DNA from: a bacterium
GTDB taxonomy: Bacteria; Actinomycetota; Thermoleophilia; Solirubrobacterales; Solirubrobacteraceae
Length of the DNA: 64,000 nt
Reading direction: 5' to 3'
Assembly (NCBI GenBank): GCA_021323635.1
Contig: JAJPKQ010000004.1
Coordinates: 1 to 64,000 of the forward strand
In this document: one piece after another, positions 9,285 to 17,863 of the stretch
Position numbering within the stretch: the stretch's first letter is position 1
How the letters are laid out: the number at the start of each line of letters is the position of its first letter
Program-made: the position numbers and the translations under genes
The notes under the pieces: model-generated
What the model saw: the letters and a program-made list of their open reading frames with translations, nothing else
Told to the model about the DNA's origin: nothing
Database searches by the model: none

Positions 9285-10805
9285 ATGCTAGCGCTCTCGG
9301 TGCGCTCGCAGCTATTGTGGCGCTCCAGAGTGGATCTCGCCGTTCTCAGCAGCCCCGCAGCGGAGCAGGCGGCCGAGGCGATCGCAGTCGGCCTGTTCGA
9401 GGGCGACGCGCCGCCGGCGGGGCTGCCCGACGCGGTCCTCGCGCTGATCGCAAGCGGCGAGGCGCGCGGGCGCTTCAAGGCGCTCGCGCACACACATGCC
9501 GAGGGCCGGCGCTGGCTCCTCGTCGGGCTGGGAGAGCGCGAGCGCCTGGAAGGCGAGCGCATGCGCGTGGCCGCGGCGCTCGCGCATCGCCGAGCGATCG
9601 AGCTCGCAGGCCGGACGCTCTGCATCCGTCTGCCGGAGGGCACGCGGGCTACCGCAGAGGAGCTCGGGCGGGCGCTGGTCGAAGGTGTGACGCTCGCCGA
9701 CTACCGCTTTGAGCGCTACAGGGCGGGCATCGAGGAGGATGGCGATACGCGCCGTCACCTCGATGCGCTGATCGTCTCCGGCGAGGAGGGCGAGCGCGAG
9801 CAGCTGACCGCCGCGCTGCAGGCGGCCAAGGTGGCGGCGGAGGCGGCAAACGAGGCGCGAGAGCTGCAGAACCGCCCGGGCAACGACCTCACCCCGACGG
9901 CGCTCGCTGAGCACGCCCGCGCGCTGGCTGCGAGCGTGCCGGGCATAAGCGCCGAAGTCGAGGGGCGAGCGGCGATCCTCGAGCGCGGCATGGGAGCCTT
10001 TGCAGCCGTCGCACAGGGCTCAGAGCAGGAGCCGGCGCTGATCACGCTGCGCTACGAGCCAGCGGGCGGCCGCGCGCCCGGCTCACCGCTGCTGGGGTTG
10101 ATCGGCAAGGCGGTGACATTCGACTCCGGGGGGATCTCGTTGAAGGCGGGAGCCCGAATGGCGGAGATGAAGTTCGACATGTCCGGCGGCGCCGCAGTGC
10201 TTGGCGCCATCGGCGCGATCGCGCGGCTGCAGCTGCCGATCGCGGTCCTGGCGGTGCTTGGCGCAACCGAGAACCTGCCCAGCGGGCGCGCGCTGAAGCC
10301 GGGCGACATCGTGCGCGCGATGAACGGCAGGACGATCGAAGTCAGCAACACCGACGCAGAGGGTCGTCTGGTGCTCGCCGACTGCCTCTGCCATGCGGCC
10401 GCGCTGGGAGCTGAGCTGCTCGTCGATGTCGCCACCCTCACCGGCGCCGTGACGATCGCGCTGGGGTCCACCTTCGCCGGGCTGATGGCAAACGACGACC
10501 AGCTGGCTGAGCGCCTGATCGCCGCAGGAGAGCGCAGCGGCGAGCGCCTGTGGCGCCTGCCCCTGGACGAGGAGTACGAGGAGCTGGTCAGGGGCCGCTA
10601 CGCCGAGCTTGACAATGCGCCGGAGGGCCGCAAGGCCTCGACGATCGTCGGCGCCACATTCCTCTCGCACTTCACCTCCTCGCTGCCCTGGGCGCACCTC
10701 GACATCGCCGGCTGCGCCTGGGACCTGGGACGCCCCTACGCCGCCAAGGGCGGCTCGGGCTTCGGCGTGCGGCTGCTGGTCGAGCTGGCGCGGTCGCTGT
10801 GCTGA
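9285..10805 (+). CDS. pepA: leucyl aminopeptidase (M17)
   Basis: Cytoplasmic M17 metallo-exopeptidase, about 506 aa, removing N-terminal residues from peptides. The C-terminal catalytic domain has the GKAVTFDSGG metal/substrate segment, the FDMSGGAAVLG segment and the M17 signature NTDAEGRLVLAD. The N-terminal domain is variable. The start is uncertain: ATG 9285, GTG 9300 and GTG 9330 are all in frame and none has a clear Shine-Dalgarno site. It is divergent from the thiolase gene. Confidence 0.92.
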   Translation: MLALSVRSQLLWRSRVDLAVLSSPAAEQAAEAIAVGLFEGDAPPAGLPDAVLALIASGEARGRFKALAHTHAEGRRWLLVGLGERERLEGERMRVAAALAHRRAIELAGRTLCIRLPEGTRATAEELGRALVEGVTLADYRFERYRAGIEEDGDTRRHLDALIVSGEEGEREQLTAALQAAKVAAEAANEARELQNRPGNDLTPTALAEHARALAASVPGISAEVEGRAAILERGMGAFAAVAQGSEQEPALITLRYEPAGGRAPGSPLLGLIGKAVTFDSGGISLKAGARMAEMKFDMSGGAAVLGAIGAIARLQLPIAVLAVLGATENLPSGRALKPGDIVRAMNGRTIEVSNTDAEGRLVLADCLCHAAALGAELLVDVATLTGAVTIALGSTFAGLMANDDQLAERLIAAGERSGERLWRLPLDEEYEELVRGRYAELDNAPEGRKASTIVGATFLSHFTSSLPWAHLDIAGCAWDLGRPYAAKGGSGFGVRLLVELARSLC

Positions 10806-10848
10806 GCGTGGCGACGCCGGCGGGCGCGAGCGTGCGCTGCAGCGCTGC

Positions 10849-11301
10849 TCAGGCGGGTTCGAGCACGATGATCGGGATCTCGCGGTCGGTGCGCCGGCGG
10901 TAGGCTTCGTAGGTCGGGTAGACGCTGACGGCAAGCGACCACAGGCGCTCTCGCTCATTCGCCTGTGCCGGGCGTGCGCGCACCCGCAGGCGCTCGCGCC
11001 CGACCTGGATGGAGGTCTGCGGGTGGGCAAGGAGGTTGTGATACCAAGCGGGATTGCGGGGATGACCGCCCTTGGAGGCGACGATCACGAAGCTGTCGGA
11101 GTCGCGCGCGTAGAGCAGCGGCGTGGTGCGGCGCTTGCCCGACTTGGCGCCCACATGATCGAGCAGCAGCACCGGCCCGAAGCCGAGAAAGCGCCGCCCG
11201 ATCAGCCCACCGGTCGCGCGGTAAGCCGCCACATGCCCGGCCATCAGCCGCCGCAGCAGCGGCCAGGAGCGGTCGGCCAGCCTCATGTAGTCAAAAGCCA
11301 C
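10849..11301 (-). CDS. deazaflavin (F420)-dependent nitroreductase family protein
   Basis: 150 aa, DDN-like split beta-barrel family of actinobacteria, whose members use reduced F420. Diagnostic segments are LLDHVGAKSGKRRTTPLLY, VIVASKGGHPRNPAWYHNL and the AHPQTSIQVG strand. The substrate is unknown. The start is GTG at 11301, with no Shine-Dalgarno site but a TAGGCT hexamer at 11311-11316, 9 nt upstream, which suggests a leaderless message. It is convergent with pepA. Confidence 0.9.
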   Translation of the reverse strand: MAFDYMRLADRSWPLLRRLMAGHVAAYRATGGLIGRRFLGFGPVLLLDHVGAKSGKRRTTPLLYARDSDSFVIVASKGGHPRNPAWYHNLLAHPQTSIQVGRERLRVRARPAQANERERLWSLAVSVYPTYEAYRRRTDREIPIIVLEPA

Positions 11302-11368
11302 GGGGCGCGAAGCCTAACGCACGCGGCGCGCCAGGAGCTGCGCACGGACGCTCGGCCTCGTGGCGCCC

Positions 11369-12343
11369 TCAGCCGCCGGGCGCTTCGTCGAGCAGCTGCG
11401 CTGCTGCGCACGCGGGGTCGATCCTGCGCTCGACGACAGCGTCAAGCAGCTCACCGAGATCCGCGCGCTCGGCGAGGCTCGCCTCCAGCCGCCGGCGGAT
11501 GCGCGCCGCAGCAAGGGCGAGAATCTCGTTGCGCAGGTTGCGCCGTCGCCGCTGCTCCAGCAGCCCGCGCTCGATGATGTGCTCGCGGTGGGCTGCGAGC
11601 AGCTCCTGCAGCTCCTGCACGCCCACGCCCTCAGCGGCGACGGTCTTCACGATCGGCACGCGCCATTCGTCCTCGCGCTGCTCGGAGCCGAGCGCCAGCA
11701 CACCCCTGATCTCGCGCACAAGCGTGTCGGTGAGCGGATGGTCGGCCTTGTTCACAACGATCAGATCGGGGATCTCCATCACGCCCGCCTTGAGCGCCTG
11801 GACGGAGTCGCCCGACCCGGGCATCAACACAAGGATCACGGTGTCGGCATGATCGATGATGTCGATCTCCGCCTGGCCGACGCCGACGGTCTCCAAAAAG
11901 ATCTCCTGGCATCCGGCGGCGTCGAGCAGCAGGGTGGTCTCGAGCGCCGCCTCCGAGAGGCCGCCGAGCGCGCCGCGATTGGCCATCGAGCGGATGAAGA
12001 CGCCTGGGTCCAGGAAGTGCTCGGAGAGACGGATGCGATCGCCCAGCACGGCGCCGTGGGTGAAGGGCGAGGAGGGATCCACCGAGAGCACGCCCACGGA
12101 GCGGCCGGCCTCTCGGCGCACCTTCGTGAGCGCCCCGATCAGGGTCGACTTGCCCGCGCCAGGCGGGCCGGTGAAGCCGTAGATCGCGGCGGCGCCCGTA
12201 TGCGGGTAGAGCTCGCGCAGCAGCGCAGGCGCCCCCTGGGCGCGATTCTCGACCAGCGTGATCGCGCGCGCAAGGGCGCGGCGATCGCCGGCGCGGAGAC
12301 GTTCGGCGAGCGTGCTTTGCTCCTGGCCGGCAGCTTCGATCAT
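11369..12343 (-). CDS. meaB: methylmalonyl-CoA mutase-associated G3E GTPase
   Basis: MeaB/ArgK family (324 aa), a GTPase chaperone that gates adenosylcobalamin loading and protects acyl-CoA mutases. Walker A is GPPGAGKST, followed by the G3E features VLSVDPSSPF and LETVGVGQAE; NKAD is the base-specificity motif. The C-terminal helical arm (RRRNLRNEI onward) is the dimerisation region. The ATG at 12343 is preferred since the upstream extension is low-complexity and overlaps the divergent gene. It fits the B12 subunit at 7.6 kb, though the two are not in one operon. Confidence 0.93.
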   Translation of the reverse strand: MIEAAGQEQSTLAERLRAGDRRALARAITLVENRAQGAPALLRELYPHTGAAAIYGFTGPPGAGKSTLIGALTKVRREAGRSVGVLSVDPSSPFTHGAVLGDRIRLSEHFLDPGVFIRSMANRGALGGLSEAALETTLLLDAAGCQEIFLETVGVGQAEIDIIDHADTVILVLMPGSGDSVQALKAGVMEIPDLIVVNKADHPLTDTLVREIRGVLALGSEQREDEWRVPIVKTVAAEGVGVQELQELLAAHREHIIERGLLEQRRRRNLRNEILALAAARIRRRLEASLAERADLGELLDAVVERRIDPACAAAQLLDEAPGG

Positions 12344-12375
12344 GAGCGTGAAGTATGCCGAGCGGCGCGCGCGGC

Positions 12376-12381
12376 TACGAT
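12376..12381 (+). promoter_or_regulatory. -10-like hexamer of a leaderless start
   Basis: TACGAT ends 8 nt before the GTG at 12390, and no Shine-Dalgarno site is visible. This is the same geometry as at many other starts in the window. Confidence 0.45.
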
Positions 12382-12389
12382 CGGGCGCC

Positions 12390-13040
12390 GTGGCAGGCTC
12401 GCCGGGAAGCGAACAGGAGCTGCGCAGGCGCCATGGCGCGCTCGCGCTGCTGTCCTTCCTTCGCGCCAAAGGCATGCTGACGCCCGCCCATGCAAGACTG
12501 CTTGCGCGCTACCTCTACTGGAAGCTGCGCCTGCGCTCGCGCCTGCAGAGCGAAGGCCCTTGCTTCATCCGCCCGGGCGTGCGGCTTGAGGTCGGCCCGC
12601 ATGCGCGTCTGCACCTGGGCCGCTGGAGCTGGCTGGGCGACGGCACGAAGGTGCGCGTGCACGAGGGCGAGGTGCTGATCGGCGCCAAGAGCGTCCTCGG
12701 CCAGGAGTGCACGATCTCCGCCTATCGGCACATCTCGATCGGGCGCGAGTGCATCATCGCCGATCGGGTGATGCTGATCGACTTTGATCACGGGGTCGTC
12801 GATGTCGAGCGACCGATCCGCAAGCAGGGCATCTACATGCGCGACGTGCACGTCGGCAACAACGTTTGGATGGGCTATGGCGCCTGCGTCCTGCGCGGCG
12901 CGAGCATCGGCGACAACAGCGTGATCGGCACCTACGCAGTGGTGACCCGAGATCTTCCGGCCAATGCCGTCGCCGCGGGCGTGCCTGCACGGGTGATCCG
13001 GATGCGCGCGGCGCCCAAGACGCTGCGCTTTGACCGCTGA
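12390..13040 (+). CDS. hexapeptide-repeat acyltransferase
   Basis: 216 aa, left-handed beta-helix (LbH) O-acetyl/acyltransferase. Hexapeptide periodicity is seen from GPHARLHLG through IGAKSVLG, ISIGRECIIA, VHVGNNVWMGYG and ASIGDNSVIGTYAVV, ending with the usual AAGVPARVIR. The catalytic His candidate is in DFDHGVVD. A GTG start at 12390 avoids overlap with meaB; ATG 12342 is an alternative. It sits beside a GH57 branching enzyme and Rv3030-like methyltransferase. In Mycobacterium tuberculosis an acyltransferase of this fold (Rv3034c) lies beside the equivalent genes, so acylation of a methylated glucan is a reasonable inference. Confidence 0.85.
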   Translation: MAGSPGSEQELRRRHGALALLSFLRAKGMLTPAHARLLARYLYWKLRLRSRLQSEGPCFIRPGVRLEVGPHARLHLGRWSWLGDGTKVRVHEGEVLIGAKSVLGQECTISAYRHISIGRECIIADRVMLIDFDHGVVDVERPIRKQGIYMRDVHVGNNVWMGYGACVLRGASIGDNSVIGTYAVVTRDLPANAVAAGVPARVIRMRAAPKTLRFDR

Positions 13041-13057
13041 GGTCGGCGCGCCCTGCG

Positions 13058-14530
13058 TCAGGGCAGCTCGAGCATCGCGACGTCGGCAAAGCGCGCGAGG
13101 TTGCGCGGCGGCGGCCCGGGCGCGCCGGCAAGCGCGGCGCAAAGCGCGCGGCGGTGCCCGGCGAAGCGCTCACGGGCGTAGGGGAGCGCCTCGCCGCGCG
13201 CGACCATAAACGCCCAGTCGCTGGCCTGAAGCGCGAGCAGCTCACGGAGCGCCACGCCGCCGGCAGCGGCCCCCCTGCGCAGCAGCTCAAGCTCAGCCGC
13301 GCGCGTCGCGGATGCCATCGCCCGCACCTCCGCGCAGGCGGTGGACCAGGTCCGCAGGTCGCCGGCCGTCCCCCAGCTGGTCGGCCAGCCTGCGCGCGCC
13401 TCCTCCTGCGCCTGGCCTTCGGCGCCCGAGGGCAGCGGCGCGGGCGGCGCCGACAGCGCGCTCGCCTGATCGAGATGGGCGACCGTAAGCCCCAGCTGCC
13501 GGCACTCGGCAGCAAGCGCGCGCAGGAAGGCCACGCCCTCATACCACCACAGCCCAAAGAGCTCCGCATCGGCAGCAACGACGACGAGTGCACCCTCTCC
13601 GAGCGCCGCGCACCCTGCGCGCAGCCGCTCTGCGAGAGCGCCGGCGAAGTCGCGGGCGTCGCGCTGCGCCTGTGCCAGCGCGCGGTCGTGATCGTAGGCG
13701 GAGCCGTCATTGGCCCAGGGGTTGTGGTTGTGGACAGTGCGTCTGTGGGTGTCGCGGTAGACGCCATGCGCGGGGTATCCCTGCGCGCCCCATACGCGGT
13801 CGATGAGCAGGCGATCGATCGGGACCAGCACGAGCCCGCCGACGCCGGCGTAGGGGCGCAGGTGCGCGATGGCGCCCGCGCCGAGCGCCTGCGTCCACTC
13901 CACGCAGACGACGCGCGCCCCGGCCTCGGCGAGGATCGGCTCGATGTGCGGCGCATGCGCGCACTCGGGCAGCCAGAAGCCGCCGCGCCAGTGGGCGCCA
14001 AAGCGGGCGCGGTGCGCTCTCACCCCGCTCTGGACCTGCACGCGCGCCAGCGCGTCGCTTGCCACCAGCGGCAGGATCGCGTGCGTAGCGGCTGAGGTGA
14101 AGCGCACGTGAGGCCCGAGCGCCGCAAGCAGGTCGCCCTGGTGGGCATCAAGCTGCGCGACCGCCTGCTCGTACTCACGCTGGCAGCGCTCCAGCTCGGC
14201 CGCCAGCGCCGGCTGCCCGGCGGCGCGCAGCCCGCAGGCATCCTCCTTGTGGGTGTGAGCGCGCACCTCCCTCACGAAGCGCTTGAAGCGATCGGCAAGG
14301 CCGGGGGCCTCCAGCTGGTCGCAGAGCACCGGCGTCAGCGAGAGGGTCAGCGGCGCGCCCTCCTCCAGCAGCTCGAGCAGGGGCAGGTAGCAGCGGGCGA
14401 TCGCCTCGTGCAGCCACTCTTCACCGAAGGGCCAGGTGCCGTAGCCCTCGACGTAGGGCATGTGGGCGTGCAGCACGATCGCCAGCTCGCCGGCACCGCC
14501 CTGCTGCCGTTGCGCGCGGAGAGCGTGCAT
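13058..14530 (-). CDS. GH57 (DUF1957-type) 1,4-alpha-glucan branching enzyme
   Basis: 490 aa, a glycoside hydrolase family 57 barrel that creates alpha-1,6 branches in glucans. It starts near LAIVLHAHMPYVEG. The likely nucleophile Glu is in GFWLPECAH and the acid Asp in AADAELFGLWWYEG, both typical for GH57 branching enzymes. The C-terminal DUF1957 helical region follows (ASDWAFMV). The ATG is 3 nt after the methyltransferase stop codon, so the two genes are cotranscribed. The closest remembered relative is mycobacterial Rv3031, implicated in methylglucose lipopolysaccharide synthesis; ordinary glycogen branching is the alternative role. Confidence 0.9.
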   Translation of the reverse strand: MHALRAQRQQGGAGELAIVLHAHMPYVEGYGTWPFGEEWLHEAIARCYLPLLELLEEGAPLTLSLTPVLCDQLEAPGLADRFKRFVREVRAHTHKEDACGLRAAGQPALAAELERCQREYEQAVAQLDAHQGDLLAALGPHVRFTSAATHAILPLVASDALARVQVQSGVRAHRARFGAHWRGGFWLPECAHAPHIEPILAEAGARVVCVEWTQALGAGAIAHLRPYAGVGGLVLVPIDRLLIDRVWGAQGYPAHGVYRDTHRRTVHNHNPWANDGSAYDHDRALAQAQRDARDFAGALAERLRAGCAALGEGALVVVAADAELFGLWWYEGVAFLRALAAECRQLGLTVAHLDQASALSAPPAPLPSGAEGQAQEEARAGWPTSWGTAGDLRTWSTACAEVRAMASATRAAELELLRRGAAAGGVALRELLALQASDWAFMVARGEALPYARERFAGHRRALCAALAGAPGPPPRNLARFADVAMLELP

Positions 14531-14533
14531 GCG

Positions 14534-15352
14534 CTAGCGCCGGCAGTGGGCGATCAGGTCGAGGCTGCGCGCAAGCTCGCGCGGCGCTCGTGCCTGGCGC
14601 AGGGCGAAGTCGCGTGTGGAGATCGCAGGGGTGAAGCGCTCGTAGAAGGGGCGCGTCATGCGCAGGGCGCGATGCGCGCGCTCAAAGCCCAGACGCAACG
14701 CAAGCTCGTGCGCGCGCAGCTTGCGCGCGTGGTAGAGCCCGAGCATGTGCACCTCGGCGAAGGCGCCTGCACAGAGGGCACTGAACTGCTCGGGCGTGTA
14801 CTCGCGCAGGTGAAAGGGATTCCCGGAATGCTGCGCGCCTGCGGGCGCCAGCGTGAGCACATTGGGGGTCGAGACAAACGCCTCCTGCGCAAGCGTCGCA
14901 AAGTGGGCAAGCACCCCTTCGGGATCGCGAACGTGCTCGATCGTCTGCAGACAGACGATCACCTCGGCGCGCTCAGCGAAGGTCTCGATCAGGTCGCGCT
15001 CGAAGCGCAGGTTGGGCGCACGGTAGCGCAGCCGGGCGTGCTCGTAGGTCTCGGGGTTGGCCTCGACCCCTACCACAGATGCGGCATGCTCGGCGATCAG
15101 CGCCGACCCATACCCCTCGCCGCAGGCCATGTCGATCACGTTTCGCCCCGCCACACGCGCTGCGATCCACTCGTAGACGACCAGGTGGCGGCGAAACCAG
15201 TAGTTCTCGGCAGGGACGTCGGGCAGCGTGCGCTCACCGGTCAGCGCCAGCGGCGGCACCCCGGGCGGCTGGTTGCGCTGCAGAAAGCGCTCCGGCGCTG
15301 CAGGCTGATGCCGCCCATCGACGCTGGTCTCGCTGCTTGGCGCTCTGCGCAT
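14534..15352 (-). CDS. SAM-dependent methyltransferase, Rv3030-like
   Basis: 272-aa class I methyltransferase. The N-terminal signature LTGERTLPDVPAENYWFRRH is what I recall for mycobacterial Rv3030 (LTGERTIPD...ENYWFRRH). It then has the SAM-binding DMACGEGYGSALIA, a QTIEHVRDPE segment and a C-terminal SLDLIAH that also matches. Substrate inferred: a sugar hydroxyl of a polymethylated glucan, because the next gene (3 nt away) encodes a GH57 branching enzyme. The start is the ATG at 15352; in-frame ATGs further upstream (15382, 15430) overlap the divergent methyltransferase. The neighbouring upstream methyltransferase is unrelated in sequence. Confidence 0.85.
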   Translation of the reverse strand: MRRAPSSETSVDGRHQPAAPERFLQRNQPPGVPPLALTGERTLPDVPAENYWFRRHLVVYEWIAARVAGRNVIDMACGEGYGSALIAEHAASVVGVEANPETYEHARLRYRAPNLRFERDLIETFAERAEVIVCLQTIEHVRDPEGVLAHFATLAQEAFVSTPNVLTLAPAGAQHSGNPFHLREYTPEQFSALCAGAFAEVHMLGLYHARKLRAHELALRLGFERAHRALRMTRPFYERFTPAISTRDFALRQARAPRELARSLDLIAHCRR

Positions 15353-15380
15353 TGCCGGGCAACTCTGACATGATCCGGCC

Positions 15381-16310
15381 ATGGGCAGCAGGGCGAGCAC
15401 GCTGAGCGCCGAGGAGATCCGCACCGCCAACGTGCGCTACCACAACGTCGCGGCCGATCATTACGACGCCAAATGGGGGATCTCCTTCGACGCGCTCGGG
15501 GAAAGCCAGGTCGGCATGAAGGTCCGCCGCGCGCTGGGCACCGCACCGGAGCCCTTCGGCAGGGCGCTCGAGATCGGCTCGGGAACGGGCTACTTCTCGC
15601 TCAACCTGCTGCGCGCGGGGCTGATCGAGACGCTCACATGCACCGACATCGCGCCGGGCATGCTGCGCGCGCTTGCGCGCAACGCGCGCGCGCAGGGGCT
15701 GAAGGTCCGCACCCGCACCTGCTCGGCGGAGGCACTGCCGTTCGCGGCGGAGAGCTTCGATCTGGTCCTCGGCCATGCGATCCTCCACCACATCCCGGAC
15801 CTGGCGCGCGCCTTCAGCGAGTTCGAGCGGGTGCTCGCGCCGGGCGGCATGATCCTCTTCGCGGGCGAGCCATCACTGCTCGGCGACCGCATCGCGAGCG
15901 TGCCCAAGCGCGGGGCCAGCCGCCTGGCGCCGCTGTGGCGTGCGCTGGTGCGTGCGCGCCCGCGCCGCCAGGAGGGGGCGCACGAGCAGGACGCCACAGC
16001 TCAGGAGGCGCTCGAGGGCCTCGTTGACGTGCACGCCTTCGTTCCTGGCGAGCTTGCGGCACTTGCTCGGGAGGCCGGCTTCTGCGATGTCCGCGTGCGC
16101 GGCGAAGAGCTGCTTGCAAACTGGTTCGGCTGGACCAATCGCACGCTCGAGGCCAGCGCCACCCCGGAGACGGTGCCGCGGCTCTGGCGCGAGTACGCCT
16201 ACCGCGGCTACCTACTGCTGCAGGGCATCGACCGCGCGCTGCTGGAGCCGATGATGCCGGCAGGGGTCTTCTACAACCTGGTCCTCTGCGCGCGCAAGCC
16301 CCTGCGCTGA
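15381..16310 (+). CDS. class I SAM-dependent methyltransferase
   Basis: 309 aa. The SAM motif is LEIGSGTGYFSLNL; DLVLGHAILHHIPD and RVLAPGGMILFAGEPS are post-I motifs typical of actinobacterial methyltransferases with an N-terminal RYHNVAADHYD. A C-terminal extension (WFGWTNRTLEA, RGYLLLQGID, FYNLVLCARKP) is characteristic of its subfamily. Substrate unknown. It is divergent from the Rv3030-like gene with 28 nt between the starts, so the two probably share regulation and perhaps pathway. Confidence 0.85.
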   Translation: MGSRASTLSAEEIRTANVRYHNVAADHYDAKWGISFDALGESQVGMKVRRALGTAPEPFGRALEIGSGTGYFSLNLLRAGLIETLTCTDIAPGMLRALARNARAQGLKVRTRTCSAEALPFAAESFDLVLGHAILHHIPDLARAFSEFERVLAPGGMILFAGEPSLLGDRIASVPKRGASRLAPLWRALVRARPRRQEGAHEQDATAQEALEGLVDVHAFVPGELAALAREAGFCDVRVRGEELLANWFGWTNRTLEASATPETVPRLWREYAYRGYLLLQGIDRALLEPMMPAGVFYNLVLCARKPLR

Positions 16311-16318
16311 GCGCAGGC

Positions 16319-17833
16319 TCAGAGCAGCACAGCCGCGCCGCCGCGGCGCGGGTCACCGGCGCCTTCAAGGCGACCGGCGCGCAGCGCGACCGCCTGGACG
16401 CCGCCGAAGAAGAGGTTGCGCTCGCGGAAGGTGACGATCCGCTCTGCCGGCAGCGTCGCTGAGAGCTCACCGAGCGCGATCCCCGGCTCGCAGTAGACGA
16501 GCCCCTCCTCCGCGTGCACGCGCGGCGCGTTGACAGCCTCCGCGACGCCCATCCCGCGATCGACAACCGCGCTGATCGTCTGCAGGATCGCGGAGCGGAT
16601 GCGGTTGGAGCCGGCACTGCCGAGCGCAATCAGCTGACCCTCTGCGTCGCGCAGCAGCGTCGGCGCCATCATGCTCGGCACACGCTCGCCCGGCCGATGG
16701 CGGTGGAAGCCGCCCGGGTTCAGATCGGTCTCGCCCATGATGTTGTTGAGGTGGATGCCGGTGCCAGGAACGACCACCGCGGACCCCTCGCCGTTGGTTG
16801 TCGTCATCGAGCATGCTAGGCCCGCCTCGTCGATCGCCGCGACATGCGTCGTCCCGCCCAGCCGGGCCCCGGCGGACTCCAGCAGCCGCCTGGCAAAGCC
16901 CTCCTCGGATAGCCCCGCGAGGAAGCGCTGATCGCGTGCCGCCTGCGCCGCCTCCATGACCACCACGAGATCCGCAGCGCTCGGATGCGCACAGCGACGC
17001 TCCAACAGCGCGAGCGCATAGGCGAGCAGCAGCCCACCCGCCGCCGGCGGCGGGTTGGTGAAGGCCTGCCAGCCGCGGTAGCGGCAGGAGATCGGAGCGC
17101 GCAGCTGCGCCTGATACTCGGCTAGCGCCCGCCTGCTGAGGGCGCCGCCGCGAGCCTCGACATGCGCAGCGACCGCCGCTGCAATGTCCCCGCGGTAGAA
17201 GGGCTCCGCCCCCTCCGATCCCAGCAGCAGCAGCGTCTGCGCAAGCTCCTCGCTGCGGAAGACCTCGCCCTCGCGCAGGAGCGCTCCGGCGGGCGCCCAC
17301 AGCGCCGCGCACTCGCTGCTTGAGCGCAAGAGCTCCGAGAGGATGCGCGCCACGTATGCCTGGGAGGAGTTCAGGGGCACTCCCCTGCGCGCAAGCTCTG
17401 CGGCCGGAGCAACAAGCTCCGCCAGCGGCATGCTGCCCCAGCGCTCAGCCGCTGCGCAGATGCCTGCCGGCACGCCATAGACGCCGCAGGAGGCCGGTCC
17501 GACGTGGAATACCTGCTCGGCGTCGCCGAAGGAGACGTTGACCGCCTGGAGCTCAACGTGAGCAGCGTCGCTGCGCAGCGGCGGGGCGGCGACGAAGAAG
17601 TCAAGCACCTCCGGCACGACTCCCGGGCCGCCGACGAGCATGTAGCCGCCGGCGCCAAGCCCGGTCAGGAGCGGCTCGGCCACACAGGAGACGAGCAGTG
17701 CCGCAAGCGCTGCGTCAACCGCGTTGCCGCCCTCACGCAGCGCATCCGCGCCCGCCTGCGCGCTCAACGGGTGCCCGGCAGCGATCACCCCGCGCCGCTC
17801 GCACCCGATCGTCGCTGAAGAGTCGGCGATCAC
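16319..17833 (-). CDS. ggt: gamma-glutamyltransferase family protein
   Basis: 504 aa, N-terminal nucleophile hydrolase that self-cleaves before a Thr and moves gamma-glutamyl groups from glutathione-like thiols. The nucleophile is the Thr in LGGTTHVAAID; nearby are TTTNGEGSAVV, PGTGIHLNN and SMMAPTLL, all conserved. There is no signal peptide, unlike the usual periplasmic or secreted enzymes, so a cytoplasmic role is possible. GTG start at 17833. Possible substrates in this organism are gamma-glutamyl intermediates, for example of ergothioneine, but it is 19 kb from egtB. Confidence 0.88.
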   Translation of the reverse strand: MIADSSATIGCERRGVIAAGHPLSAQAGADALREGGNAVDAALAALLVSCVAEPLLTGLGAGGYMLVGGPGVVPEVLDFFVAAPPLRSDAAHVELQAVNVSFGDAEQVFHVGPASCGVYGVPAGICAAAERWGSMPLAELVAPAAELARRGVPLNSSQAYVARILSELLRSSSECAALWAPAGALLREGEVFRSEELAQTLLLLGSEGAEPFYRGDIAAAVAAHVEARGGALSRRALAEYQAQLRAPISCRYRGWQAFTNPPPAAGGLLLAYALALLERRCAHPSAADLVVVMEAAQAARDQRFLAGLSEEGFARRLLESAGARLGGTTHVAAIDEAGLACSMTTTNGEGSAVVVPGTGIHLNNIMGETDLNPGGFHRHRPGERVPSMMAPTLLRDAEGQLIALGSAGSNRIRSAILQTISAVVDRGMGVAEAVNAPRVHAEEGLVYCEPGIALGELSATLPAERIVTFRERNLFFGGVQAVALRAGRLEGAGDPRRGGAAVLL

Positions 17834-17863
17834 TGCGCCCCACAGGCGCCTTGCGGCGCGCCT

